DNA from: Clostridium sp. D33t1_170424_F3
GTDB taxonomy: Bacteria; Bacillota; Clostridia; Oscillospirales; Acutalibacteraceae
Length of the DNA stretch: 64,000 nucleotides
Direction: 5' to 3'
Assembly (NCBI RefSeq): GCF_015667585.1
Contig: NZ_JADPEG010000002.1
Span: forward strand, 186,001-250,000
The notes under the pieces were generated by a model. It had not been told where the DNA came from. It saw only the letters and a list, made by a program, of their open reading frames with translations, and did not search any database. Of the stretch, positions 26,302 to 33,377 are shown piece by piece. The position numbers and the translations under genes were made by a program. Position 1 is the stretch's first letter. Each line of letters begins with the position of its first letter.

Positions 26302-27660
26302 GTGAAGAAGCGGGGCGAATTTCTGGCAAACACGGCGATCCTGACGGGGGGCACGCTCCTTTTGCGGTTCTGCAATATCTGGTTCCGCGTATATATCATC
26401 GGAAAAATCGGCACGGAGGGCATGGGCCTGTACCAGCTGATCTTTTCGATCTTTTCCCTTGCAATCGCCACCTGCACCAGCGGGGCCGGACTGACGGTCA
26501 CCCGCATGGTGGCGGAAGGCCGCGGCACGCGGCCCTGCATCCGCAAATGCCTGATCTTTTCTCTGTCCGTCAGTTTTTTGGCGGCAGCCGTGCTCTGGAT
26601 CGGCTCTGATTTCTTTGCACAGCAGTTTCTGAATATTGAAAGCGGTCTGCCGCTGCGTCTGCTGGCTCCCGGCCTGCCCTTCATGGCGATCTGCGCCTGC
26701 CTCAAAGGCTATTTTCTCGCTGTCCGCAACAGCGTGGTGCCAGCTCTGGCAGAGCTTTTGGAACAGTTTACAACCATCGGCGCAACCGTTGCATTCTTTT
26801 TTGTCTTCACGCCGTTCAGCGCGCTGATGCTGGCTTCCACTGTGGGAGAGGTCGCCTCCTGCGCCGTGGTGTTCTTCGTATACCGCCTCATGACGCGCAA
26901 GCGCCCCACAGCGGATTGCAGCCGGTCCGCCGGATACCGGCAGATTGCGCACATCGCCATGCCGGTCCTCAGCGGCTCATTTATCCGCAGTTTTCTGAGC
27001 AGCACGGAAAACCTGCTGGTGCCGCGCGGGCTCAAGCGCTTCGGCGCGGACAGCTCTTCCGCTTTATCTCAATACGGCATTATCCAGGGCATGGTGATGC
27101 CCATCCTGTTTTTCCCTTCCTCGTTCCTGTCCTCCATGTCCTCCATGCTGATCCCGGAGCTGGCGGAAGCGAATGCGCAGGGAAAGCACAAATCCATCGA
27201 GGAATCCGCGTCGCGCACCTTTCGGTTCACCCTGCTGTTCTCCTTTTTGGTCACAACCCTGTTGATCGTCTACGCGGAAGATCTGGGGACCGCCTTTTAC
27301 AACAGCCGGGAAGCGGGTATGTTCCTGCGCATTATGGCGCCCATCATTCCCCTGATGTACCTGGACAGCGTGGTGGACGGTATGCTCAAGGGGCTGGACC
27401 AGCAAATGTACTCTTTTAAATACAATTTTATGGATTCCATCATGCGGGTGATTCTGATTGCGACGGCGCTGCCGCTGTTTGGCGTCAAAGCGTATATCTT
27501 CATCCTGTTCCTCAGCGAAATCTTCAACGCGTCCCTGAGCATCAGCCGGCTTTTAAAAGTTGCCCGCGTAGAGGTGGACATTGTCGGGTGGATTCTCACA
27601 CCTGCCGTAAGCGCCGCGCTCCTTTACTATGTACTGACGCTGCTCCGGCAGCTTTGTTGA
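26302..27660 (+). CDS. SpoVB-like polysaccharide/lipid flippase (MOP superfamily)
   Basis: A 452-residue membrane protein with about 13-14 hydrophobic segments. It starts VKKRGEFLANTAILTGGTLL. It resembles stage V sporulation protein B and related PST-type flippases through YQLIFSIFSLAIATCTSGAG and the LLVPRGLKR segment. In sporulating Firmicutes SpoVB acts in cortex synthesis; related proteins serve wall precursor export. The start is GTG at 26302, five to seven bases after GGAGGCGATGCA. The presence of spoIIE in the same window fits a sporulation role. Confidence 0.82.
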   Translation: MKKRGEFLANTAILTGGTLLLRFCNIWFRVYIIGKIGTEGMGLYQLIFSIFSLAIATCTSGAGLTVTRMVAEGRGTRPCIRKCLIFSLSVSFLAAAVLWIGSDFFAQQFLNIESGLPLRLLAPGLPFMAICACLKGYFLAVRNSVVPALAELLEQFTTIGATVAFFFVFTPFSALMLASTVGEVASCAVVFFVYRLMTRKRPTADCSRSAGYRQIAHIAMPVLSGSFIRSFLSSTENLLVPRGLKRFGADSSSALSQYGIIQGMVMPILFFPSSFLSSMSSMLIPELAEANAQGKHKSIEESASRTFRFTLLFSFLVTTLLIVYAEDLGTAFYNSREAGMFLRIMAPIIPLMYLDSVVDGMLKGLDQQMYSFKYNFMDSIMRVILIATALPLFGVKAYIFILFLSEIFNASLSISRLLKVARVEVDIVGWILTPAVSAALLYYVLTLLRQLC

Positions 27661-27685
27661 CAAAGAAAGCCAATACAGCTATGAT
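27657..27685 (+). promoter_or_regulatory. SigA-type promoter of the 27719 gene
   Basis: -35 TTGACA, 17-bp spacer, -10 TATGAT. The -35 box overlaps the stop codon of the upstream flippase gene. Confidence 0.75.
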
Positions 27686-27718
27686 AATGTGTATAAATTT
27701 GTATATGGAGGCGTTTTT

Positions 27719-28519
27719 TTGCACAATTTATCCGAGCTGTTCCTCCTGTTCACCATCTACAGCTTCATCGGCTGGATATGTGAAAGTATTTATTGTTCCG
27801 TCCTTGCCGGAACATTTATCAACCGCGGATTTCTGAACGGCCCCTTCTGCCCCATTTACGGGGTGGGCGCACTGCTGGTGGTAAAGCTGCTGGCGCCATT
27901 CGCGGGGAACACAGCGGTTTTATACCTGGCGTCCGTCGCGGTGACCAGCGTCCTGGAATACCTGACTGGTTTTCTTTTGGAAAAGCTGTTCCACACCAAG
28001 TGGTGGGATTACTCCCACCGCCGCTTCAACCTGCGGGGGCGCGTCTGCCTGGGGAACGCACTGCTGTTCGGCGTGATGGGCGTTATTGTCACACACCGGA
28101 TACACCCGTCCATTTTGCGCCTGCTCGCGCAAATCCCCGCCGACTGGTCGTTGGCGCTCTCTATTGCACTGGGCATTTATTTTTTATCCGATACCGCCGT
28201 TACGGTGCGCGCCATCCTTCAGCTCAACGGCAAACTGGCAGAGCTGCAAACGATCTTGGATGAAATACGGGAAAAAGGCGAATCTGTCCTGGATGAAAAG
28301 CGCCGCACGGTACTGGAAACCAAGGCCCGCCTGGAAGAGGAGACAAAAGCACGACTGGAAGCCTTGCGCAGCCGGCAGAAGGCGCTGGAGCAGGAAAGCA
28401 AACTTTTGCACCGCCGTCTGATCAACGCTTTCCCAACAATGCAATCCATCCGCCACAGCGAATCGCTGGCACATGTACAGCAGGCGCTGCGGGAACGGAT
28501 GCAAAACCGAAAAAAATAA
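27719..28519 (+). CDS. PF06541-type putative transporter membrane protein with coiled-coil tail
   Basis: A 266-residue protein. About 150 N-terminal residues carry five hydrophobic segments with FTIYSFIGWICESIY, NRGFLNGPFCPIYG and FHTKWWDYSHRRFN, the hallmark motifs of the 'putative ABC-transporter type IV' family (PF06541). The remaining part, after about residue 170, is a charged coiled coil with repeated ETKARLE-like units. Transport has not been shown for this family as far as I know. The start is taken as TTG at 27719, eight bases after GGAGG; an in-frame ATG at 27689 lacks a ribosome binding site. Confidence 0.78.
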   Translation: MHNLSELFLLFTIYSFIGWICESIYCSVLAGTFINRGFLNGPFCPIYGVGALLVVKLLAPFAGNTAVLYLASVAVTSVLEYLTGFLLEKLFHTKWWDYSHRRFNLRGRVCLGNALLFGVMGVIVTHRIHPSILRLLAQIPADWSLALSIALGIYFLSDTAVTVRAILQLNGKLAELQTILDEIREKGESVLDEKRRTVLETKARLEEETKARLEALRSRQKALEQESKLLHRRLINAFPTMQSIRHSESLAHVQQALRERMQNRKK

Positions 28520-28533
28520 TACTTACAAACAAA

Positions 28534-28568
28534 AGCTGGAAGATTCGAGTAACCTTCCAGCTCTTTTT
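28534..28568 (+). terminator. Intrinsic terminator of the 27719 gene
   Basis: Nine-base stem AGCTGGAAG (28534-28542) with CTTCCAGCT (28554-28562), then C and five T residues. It lies 15 bp past the stop codon. Confidence 0.85.
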
Positions 28569-28692
28569 ATAAAAAAATTGCTGGGTTTTCCCAGTCTTTA
28601 TCTGCTTCCCGGATAACCCGTCAGAATGGGACTGTTTGTTACGTTCAGAGGTGGAAAATCTAAGCGATTTTCCTAATGCAATAAAAAACCTG
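28569..28692 (+). repeat. Dispersed intergenic repeat, copy B
   Basis: Diverged copy of the repeat at 17259. The right half is nearly identical to copy A: GTTACGTTCAGAGGTGG, the hairpin GAAAATC-TAAGC-GATTTTC at 28654-28672, then AATGCAATAAAAAACCTG. The left half matches only in patches (TATAAAAAA, then a CCCGGATAACCCG core). Same orientation as copy A. Confidence 0.65.
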
Positions 28693-28721
28693 ATTTTTCC
28701 AAAAAAATATTCTAATATAGG

Positions 28722-28750
28722 TTGACTTTTTAATTGGTATAAAGTATATT
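28722..28750 (+). promoter_or_regulatory. SigA-type promoter of the 28856 lipoprotein gene
   Basis: -35 TTGACT, 17-bp spacer, -10 TATATT in an AT-rich stretch. The roughly 100-nt leader contains a seven-codon ATG ORF (28791-28814) with AAGGTGAT before it, of no evident coding content. Confidence 0.65.
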
Positions 28751-28855
28751 CAAATAGAAGAAAGTCTATTTTTACGAGAAGGTGATTCCCATGCAGAAAG
28801 AGAATTTCACATGATAATCGTTCTATCTCCGCATTGTAATTGAGGTGATAGCAAT

Positions 28856-29551
28856 ATGAAGTTTTTTAATCGGCAAAAAGTGAAACTTTTAGCAGTATTC
28901 CTTATTTTTGCAACATGGATGTGTGCTTGCACCGCAACACAGGAAGAGCTTCGGGAACTTCCTTTCTTGGAGACCAATTCCGATCATACTTCTCAAACTT
29001 CGCAAGAGGAGGAATCAGCTTCTCTGCTGACTTGTTCCATTGGCGATCCGGTCTATGGCGGCGGCAGTTATTTAGATGGTATTACCATTCGATCCTTACA
29101 ATTTCAATGCAGGGACGAGCAGGTGGAACAGGTTATTCTATCTCTCCCTGCATCCCGGAATCTGTTGCATCAGCCCTATCTGGTTGAACGTGTTACCATG
29201 AAATATCCTGAATTTTCCGCCCTTCTTTGGGACAATGAACGTTGTAAGCAGTACGAGGATTTGGTATTCCCGGAATATAGTGAACCGGGCGCATATCTGG
29301 ATGGAGAAACCACCATTACAAAGCTGCTGACTGAGCCGGTCAAGCTATCCGTATCGCCCAACCGGCCATCGCATCTCCTTATCCGTTATTTTCACGAATT
29401 GCAGGATAATGGAATGCAAGAAGTCGAACCTTTTACGATAAAGGCTGAAATTTTAAAGATAGACGGTTCTACGGTTACGCAAAATTTTTCTTTCACCACG
29501 GATACCACCCAAACAGATGACGAGATTTGTAAGTTAGCTGTTACCACGTAA
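28856..29551 (+). CDS. Putative lipoprotein, unknown function
   Basis: A 231-residue protein with a lysine-containing N-terminus, a hydrophobic segment (about residues 10-22) and cysteines at FATWMCACTA, a plausible though imperfect lipobox. The acidic, serine/threonine-rich stretch after it looks like an export linker. The mature part has no family I recognise. ATG start with GAGGTGAT. Base composition is AT-richer than the neighbouring operons. A coding-like fragment in another frame follows at 29533-29688. Confidence 0.65.
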   Translation: MKFFNRQKVKLLAVFLIFATWMCACTATQEELRELPFLETNSDHTSQTSQEEESASLLTCSIGDPVYGGGSYLDGITIRSLQFQCRDEQVEQVILSLPASRNLLHQPYLVERVTMKYPEFSALLWDNERCKQYEDLVFPEYSEPGAYLDGETTITKLLTEPVKLSVSPNRPSHLLIRYFHELQDNGMQEVEPFTIKAEILKIDGSTVTQNFSFTTDTTQTDDEICKLAVTT

Positions 29552-29688
29552 TATTTATCACTAAATTAGTTATAGGAAGTGAAGTAGTAACATTTCAAGG
29601 GTATGTATACCTTGATTATGTTGAACCATACAGTTTAAGTTACAGAGCTACCTACTCCGGAGATTTGGTTGGATATACCAATGATTAA
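29533..29688 (+). pseudogene. Coding-like remnant without a start codon
   Basis: An open frame of 51 codons overlapping and following the lipoprotein gene, in a different frame, with no usable start codon. The last 35 residues look like protein: EVVTFQGYVYLDYVEPY, then SLSYRATYSGDLVGYTND and a TAA at 29686. The beta-rich aromatic pattern suggests the C-terminus of a secreted protein. It may be the end of a degraded gene or a frameshifted tail of the lipoprotein. Confidence 0.35.
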
Positions 29689-29701
29689 ATAACCACAACT
29701 A

Positions 29702-29748
29702 AAAACGCCCTGCCGAAACCCAACATTGTGGTATCGGCAGGGCGTTTT
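29702..29748. terminator. Bidirectional intrinsic terminator
   Basis: A 15-base stem AAAACGCCCTGCCGA (29702-29716) with its complement at 29734-29748, loop 17 bases. The A and T ends give tails in both directions. It serves the minus-strand gene ending at 29776 and anything coming from the left. Confidence 0.85.
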
Positions 29749-29775
29749 ATTGCCATATGGATTGCTTTTGGCCTT

Positions 29776-30117
29776 TTAACTTTGATTTTGCAGCTTCTCC
29801 GTCTGCCAGAGCTCCAGCAGCGCCTTGACGTCTTCACGAAACTCCCGGGATTCCTGCAGTTCCCCCTGCTCCAGGGATTCCATCACCTCAAAACAAAACG
29901 CTCCCGCCCCATAGGCGTTCCATTCTTTTTGCAGCGAGAGCACACAGCAGCTTCCCGTCTGGGCGGTGAGCTTGAAACGGTTCTCCGCCCCGCGCAGGTC
30001 CGGGGTGGAAAAGAGGTGCTTTTCTCCGGTCTGCGTATTTGTGATACTGTAAACGCCGCCGACGGCTCTGCGCTCTTTATACGCTTTGATTGCCGCTTTC
30101 TTATTCTCTTTTTCCAT
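29776..30117 (-). CDS. Small GIY-YIG-like protein
   Basis: 113 residues, starting MEKENKKAAIKAYKERR. The segment VGGVYSITNTQTGEKHLFST resembles the first strand and loop of GIY-YIG nuclease family proteins, and FKLTAQTGS plus FCFEVME follow as in the short Firmicutes members. The second half of the signature (YIG) is degenerate, so nuclease activity is doubtful. The ATG at 30117 lies within the upstream gene, overlapping it by 17 bases; the two form a cassette under the promoter and palindrome at 30614-30676. Confidence 0.55.
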   Translation of the reverse strand: MEKENKKAAIKAYKERRAVGGVYSITNTQTGEKHLFSTPDLRGAENRFKLTAQTGSCCVLSLQKEWNAYGAGAFCFEVMESLEQGELQESREFREDVKALLELWQTEKLQNQS

Positions 30118-30601
30118 GTCCGTACCCCATTTCGCGCAGCAGATTTGCCAGCAGATGCAGCCGCTCGGAGAGCAGCTCGTCATCCCGGCTGAAAGCCTCG
30201 GCAAACAGCTTGATGTCCTCATCGATCTTCTCGTTGTCTGTACAAACGGAAATCGTCATCGCATCTCCCTGCAGGCCGATGCGGTCAATATTCGGGTTTT
30301 CCTTCTCGTACATCTTGTCATAGCGGTACGCCGTCTCATTGAAATACTGCTTGGAACGGCAGATCAATATTGCCAGGTCCAGCACCCGGTGGATCGGCAG
30401 CTCTTCCGACTGACGGGACCACTTCTCGCCGGTATAGCGCCACACCTTGGCGGAAATATCCACCCTTCCGCGGTCGTTCCACTGGGCCAGGCCGAGGGAA
30501 AGTCCCTGCGCATCCGTTTCATAAGCGCTGCGGCCGTCGATGTTGCTGTAATTTTCCGACACGATGACCGGTTTATGCTTCAATGTTGTTGGAATTTTCA
30601 T
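30101..30601 (-). CDS. DUF6530-like protein, unknown function
   Basis: A 166-residue soluble protein starting MKIPTTLKHKPVIVSENYSN, with DGRSAYETDAQGLSLGLAQW and DLAILICRSKQYFNETAYRY. I believe it belongs to the uncharacterised DUF6530 group found in gut Clostridia. ATG start with GGAGATGG upstream. It is the first gene of a two-gene unit with the GIY-YIG-like gene and is preceded by a 37-bp palindrome over the transcription start. Confidence 0.55.
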   Translation of the reverse strand: MKIPTTLKHKPVIVSENYSNIDGRSAYETDAQGLSLGLAQWNDRGRVDISAKVWRYTGEKWSRQSEELPIHRVLDLAILICRSKQYFNETAYRYDKMYEKENPNIDRIGLQGDAMTISVCTDNEKIDEDIKLFAEAFSRDDELLSERLHLLANLLREMGYGHGKRE

Positions 30602-30613
30602 ATTACCATCTCC

Positions 30614-30650
30614 TATCTAGTAAATTAGTAATTTACTAATTTACTAGATA
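30614..30650. promoter_or_regulatory. 37-bp perfect palindrome, probable operator
   Basis: Two 18-base arms around a single central base at 30632; the arms are built from TAGTAAAT/ATTTACTA units. It overlaps the -10 box at 30648 and the predicted transcription start of the 30601 gene and ends 12 bp before its ATG. This is the position of a repressor operator. No regulator gene is adjacent. Confidence 0.7.
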
Positions 30651-30676
30651 TTACGCCTTTTGAACCTGTTTGTCAA
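30648..30676 (-). promoter_or_regulatory. SigA-type promoter of the 30601-29776 cassette
   Basis: Minus strand -35 TTGACA, 17-bp spacer, -10 TAATAT. The -10 box lies in the outer arm of the palindrome. Confidence 0.75.
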
Positions 30677-30767
30677 GAAATATCTTTTAAAATCCACACG
30701 CCAAACTAAGGATCTGTGCATTTAGAACCGGTATATCGTTTTTTATCCCTATACAAGCCGGTTACTT

Positions 30768-30887
30768 TCAGGCCTGGCGTCTGCACAACGCTTCCATCAC
30801 CGCGCTTTGCACGTATGTATCCTTCATGAAAAACAAGCGCGCACCATTTCCAACCGTTCTCCACTCACCGGCCGGCGGCTCCTGCGT
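30768..30887 (-). pseudogene. Short coding-like remnant
   Basis: A 39-codon open frame bounded by stop codons on both sides. The residues look protein-like: WRTVGNGARLFFMKDTYVQ, followed by SAVMEALCRRQA. An internal ATG has no ribosome binding site. No family was recognised. The rest of the 325-bp gap between 30601 and 30927, apart from the promoter and palindrome, shows nothing else. Confidence 0.25.
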
Positions 30888-30926
30888 TTATCCCCTGACA
30901 TTTCATATTTTCTTCTTTTGATCGCT

Positions 30927-31460
30927 TTACCGCTTCCATATTTTTGGCCTTACAGTGCCATTGCTGTATTTTAAGAAAAATGAGAGAAACTCCTCCGTTT
31001 GAAACGTTCCGTTCTTTATCAATATTTCCTGTGCCTTATGGTTCATTTCCAAAAAACAGCCGGTTTCCGCATATCCGTTGCGCAGATAAAATCTTTTACG
31101 TCTCAACCGCTGTTCCAAATCTTCCGCAGGTTCGTCGCATCTCTCGATTGACATGATGATTTTATGATCGGGATAAATAGACTGCACTTCCTTCAGAATT
31201 TTACCGCCATATCCCTTCGACCGGAGAGTTTCATCCACTGCAAAAAACATGACGAACGCCAGGTCTTTCACCGCGGCCATGTAAACAAAGCCGCACAGGG
31301 TATCCCCATCATAAAAGGTCAAAAAGTCCGTGTTTTTCGTCTTTGCCAGCGCAAGCATCAGCCAAAAGGGCATTCGGTCTTCTTTTAAAAACGACGCTGT
31401 ATAGATTTCCCTTACTTTCCTTCTGCTTTTTCCCTTCACAAGCTCTACTGTCAGATTCAT
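30927..31460 (-). CDS. GNAT-family N-acetyltransferase
   Basis: A 177-residue protein. Central segments fit the acetyl-CoA-binding fold of GNAT enzymes: FLTFYDGDTLCGFVYMAA (strand pair), LAFVMFFAVDETLRSKGYGG (motif A with the pyrophosphate loop, here R-S-K-G-Y-G-G) and the late RFYLRNGYAETGCF. Substrate unknown. ATG start with AGGAGA upstream. Confidence 0.8.
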   Translation of the reverse strand: MNLTVELVKGKSRRKVREIYTASFLKEDRMPFWLMLALAKTKNTDFLTFYDGDTLCGFVYMAAVKDLAFVMFFAVDETLRSKGYGGKILKEVQSIYPDHKIIMSIERCDEPAEDLEQRLRRKRFYLRNGYAETGCFLEMNHKAQEILIKNGTFQTEEFLSFFLKYSNGTVRPKIWKR

Positions 31461-31527
31461 ATATTTCTCCTGTTCTGTCGTTATTTGACGCCGCAGGTGC
31501 GATTGAACGCACAGTTAACCGCTGTTT

Positions 31528-32019
31528 TTACTGCGCAATCCGGTATTCGTACACGGAAACGGTGCGTCCCTCAATACTGGAAGGGGATTCGCGCAGATAC
31601 GCTGCGCCCATTTGATCGTAAAATCCGTTGGCATGCGGATCGCTGAAAATGTACAGACTGGGAATCCCCTCCTTCCGGCAATACGTTTCCGCAAAATGCA
31701 TCAGCCTGGTTCCGATCCCCTTCCGCATATAGGCAGGCAGCAGGAAAAGATGCTCCAGCCAAAACCCCTTGCGTACCAAAACCTTTCCCGCATGGAAATC
31801 CTTCTTTACCTCCACAATGGAAAAGTAGCCTACCGGCTTTCCGGCTGCTTCCGCTACATAGACGCGGTTTTCCAAAATATAGCGGGGTGTGATCGTCAGC
31901 TCTTCCTTCCAGACGCGATAGTACGATTCCGGATCGTTCCAATGCCGCTTGGATGCAAAGGAAATTTTGGTGAGCGCCTCATGATCGCTGGGCCTGGCGG
32001 GCCGGATGTGGATTTCCAT
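31528..32019 (-). CDS. GNAT-family N-acetyltransferase
   Basis: A 163-residue GNAT protein: IHIRPARPSDHEALTKI at the N-terminus, YVAEAAGKPVGYFSIVE, the motif A region LEHLFLLPAYMRKGIGTRL and the late GFYDQMGAAYL. The ATG at 32019 follows an AGGAGG. Substrate unknown. It lies between alr and another acetyltransferase gene but has a terminator between it and alr. Confidence 0.82.
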   Translation of the reverse strand: MEIHIRPARPSDHEALTKISFASKRHWNDPESYYRVWKEELTITPRYILENRVYVAEAAGKPVGYFSIVEVKKDFHAGKVLVRKGFWLEHLFLLPAYMRKGIGTRLMHFAETYCRKEGIPSLYIFSDPHANGFYDQMGAAYLRESPSSIEGRTVSVYEYRIAQ

Positions 32020-32042
32020 ACCATATACCTCCTTTTTTCTGC

Positions 32043-32070
32043 AAAAAAGGGCGGCCCAACAGGCCGCCCT
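32043..32070 (-). terminator. Intrinsic terminator of alr
   Basis: Minus strand nine-base stem AGGGCGGCC/GGCCGCCCT with a five-base loop and six T residues. It begins 5 bp past the alr stop codon and overlaps the ribosome-binding region of the next gene only upstream. Confidence 0.88.
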
Positions 32071-32074
32071 AAAC

Positions 32075-33271
32075 TTATTGATTGTTGGAACAGAGATAAT
32101 CCAGCTCCGCAACCGCCTCTCCGTTGCGGTAATAGACGCGCGGTACGCGCTTGCTGAGCAGGCAAACCAGCTCGTAACTGATGGTGTGATTGTACGCCGC
32201 CAATTCATCCACGGAGATCACCGCGTCGCCGTCGCGCCCAAAGAGGGTCACAACATCGCCTTCTTTCGCGTCCTTGATTGCGGTAACGTTGACCATCAGC
32301 TGGTCCATACATACCCGGCCGATGATCTTGGCCTTTTTGCCGCGAATCAGTACGCTGGCGCGGGTATACAGATGGCGGGAATAGCCGTCCGCATAGCCGA
32401 CCGGCACGGTCGCCACCACCGTCTGCTTCTTAGTCGTATAGCGGCGTCCATAGCTGACGCTGGTCTGCGGCTCCACCGTTTTAATCATGGAAATGATTGA
32501 CTTCAACTGCATCGCCGGGCGCAAATCGATCTTGTTCTTCACCTGTCCCGAGGGGTTCAGGCCGTAAAGGATGATGCCGGGGCGCACCATATCCAGCTGC
32601 GCGTCCGGATAGTCCAGCACGGCGGCGGAATTGGAACAGTGCTTGAGCGGGAAGGTGACGCCGCGCAGGGCGAGCTGGTCCACCAGCTTGCGGAAAAGAT
32701 CCAGCTGCATCAGCGTGTAGCCGCAGCCGTCGTTCCCCTCGTCCGCAACGGCAAAGTGGGAAAAGATGCCCTCGGCTTCCAGTCCCTCCAGCCCGCAGAC
32801 GTTGGCAATTTCCTCCACCGCTCCCGCATCACGCGACGGGTCCTGGAACATAAAGCCGATGCGGCTCATGCCGGTATCCACCTTGATGTGGGCGCGAACC
32901 GTCACACCGGCCTCCTGTGCGCAGGCGGCGAGGCGCTCCCCGTACTCTCTGGATAAAATGGCCTGCGCCACATCCATATTGCTCAGTTCCTTCGCCATTT
33001 CCGGCGGCGTATAGCCCAGCACCAGGATCGGCAGACCGATCTGCGCATTGCGCAGCTGGATCGCCTCCTCCAGATTGGAGACGGCGAACCAGTCCGCGCC
33101 CAGCTCCTCATATTCGCGCGCCAAAAGCTCCGCGCCGTGGCCATAGGCGTCCGCCTTGATGACGCAGCAGACCTTTGTTTCCGGCTTCAGCTGCTTTTTG
33201 ATCTCTCTGAAATTGTGCGCAATGGCATCCAGGTCGATTTCCGCCCAGGTGCGTCTGAAAAAGTCGCTCAT
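32075..33271 (-). CDS. alr: Alanine racemase
   Basis: PLP enzyme making D-alanine for peptidoglycan. The 398-residue protein has the PLP lysine in CVIKADAYGHGAELLA. It then has HIKVDTGMSRIGF, the C-terminal-domain tyrosine region ETQTSVSYGRRY-like segment (seen as PQTSVSYGRRYTTKK) and VCMDQLMVNVT. ATG start. It is 106 bp downstream of purL, with a strong hairpin in between. Confidence 0.95.
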   Translation of the reverse strand: MSDFFRRTWAEIDLDAIAHNFREIKKQLKPETKVCCVIKADAYGHGAELLAREYEELGADWFAVSNLEEAIQLRNAQIGLPILVLGYTPPEMAKELSNMDVAQAILSREYGERLAACAQEAGVTVRAHIKVDTGMSRIGFMFQDPSRDAGAVEEIANVCGLEGLEAEGIFSHFAVADEGNDGCGYTLMQLDLFRKLVDQLALRGVTFPLKHCSNSAAVLDYPDAQLDMVRPGIILYGLNPSGQVKNKIDLRPAMQLKSIISMIKTVEPQTSVSYGRRYTTKKQTVVATVPVGYADGYSRHLYTRASVLIRGKKAKIIGRVCMDQLMVNVTAIKDAKEGDVVTLFGRDGDAVISVDELAAYNHTISYELVCLLSKRVPRVYYRNGEAVAELDYLCSNNQ

Positions 33272-33315
33272 ATTCTTACTTTACGCTCCCAAACTTTCTA
33301 TTCTCTCTCAAATCG

Positions 33316-33351
33316 GACGCGCCGCGGCACATTCCTGCGTGGCGGCGCGTC
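33316..33351. terminator. GC-rich hairpin between purL and alr
   Basis: Ten-base stem GACGCGCCGC (33316-33325) with GCGGCGCGTC (33342-33351), loop 16 bases. It lies 26 bp past the purL stop. On the minus strand only a short ATTT follows, so termination may be partial. Confidence 0.5.
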
Positions 33352-33377
33352 TGGATTTTTATACGGCAGTGGGTTCC

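Noticed and set aside
28791-28814. Seven-codon ORF before the lipoprotein gene as a leader peptide
   Set aside because: It has a ribosome binding site but no repeated regulatory codons, and no terminator follows before the lipoprotein start.
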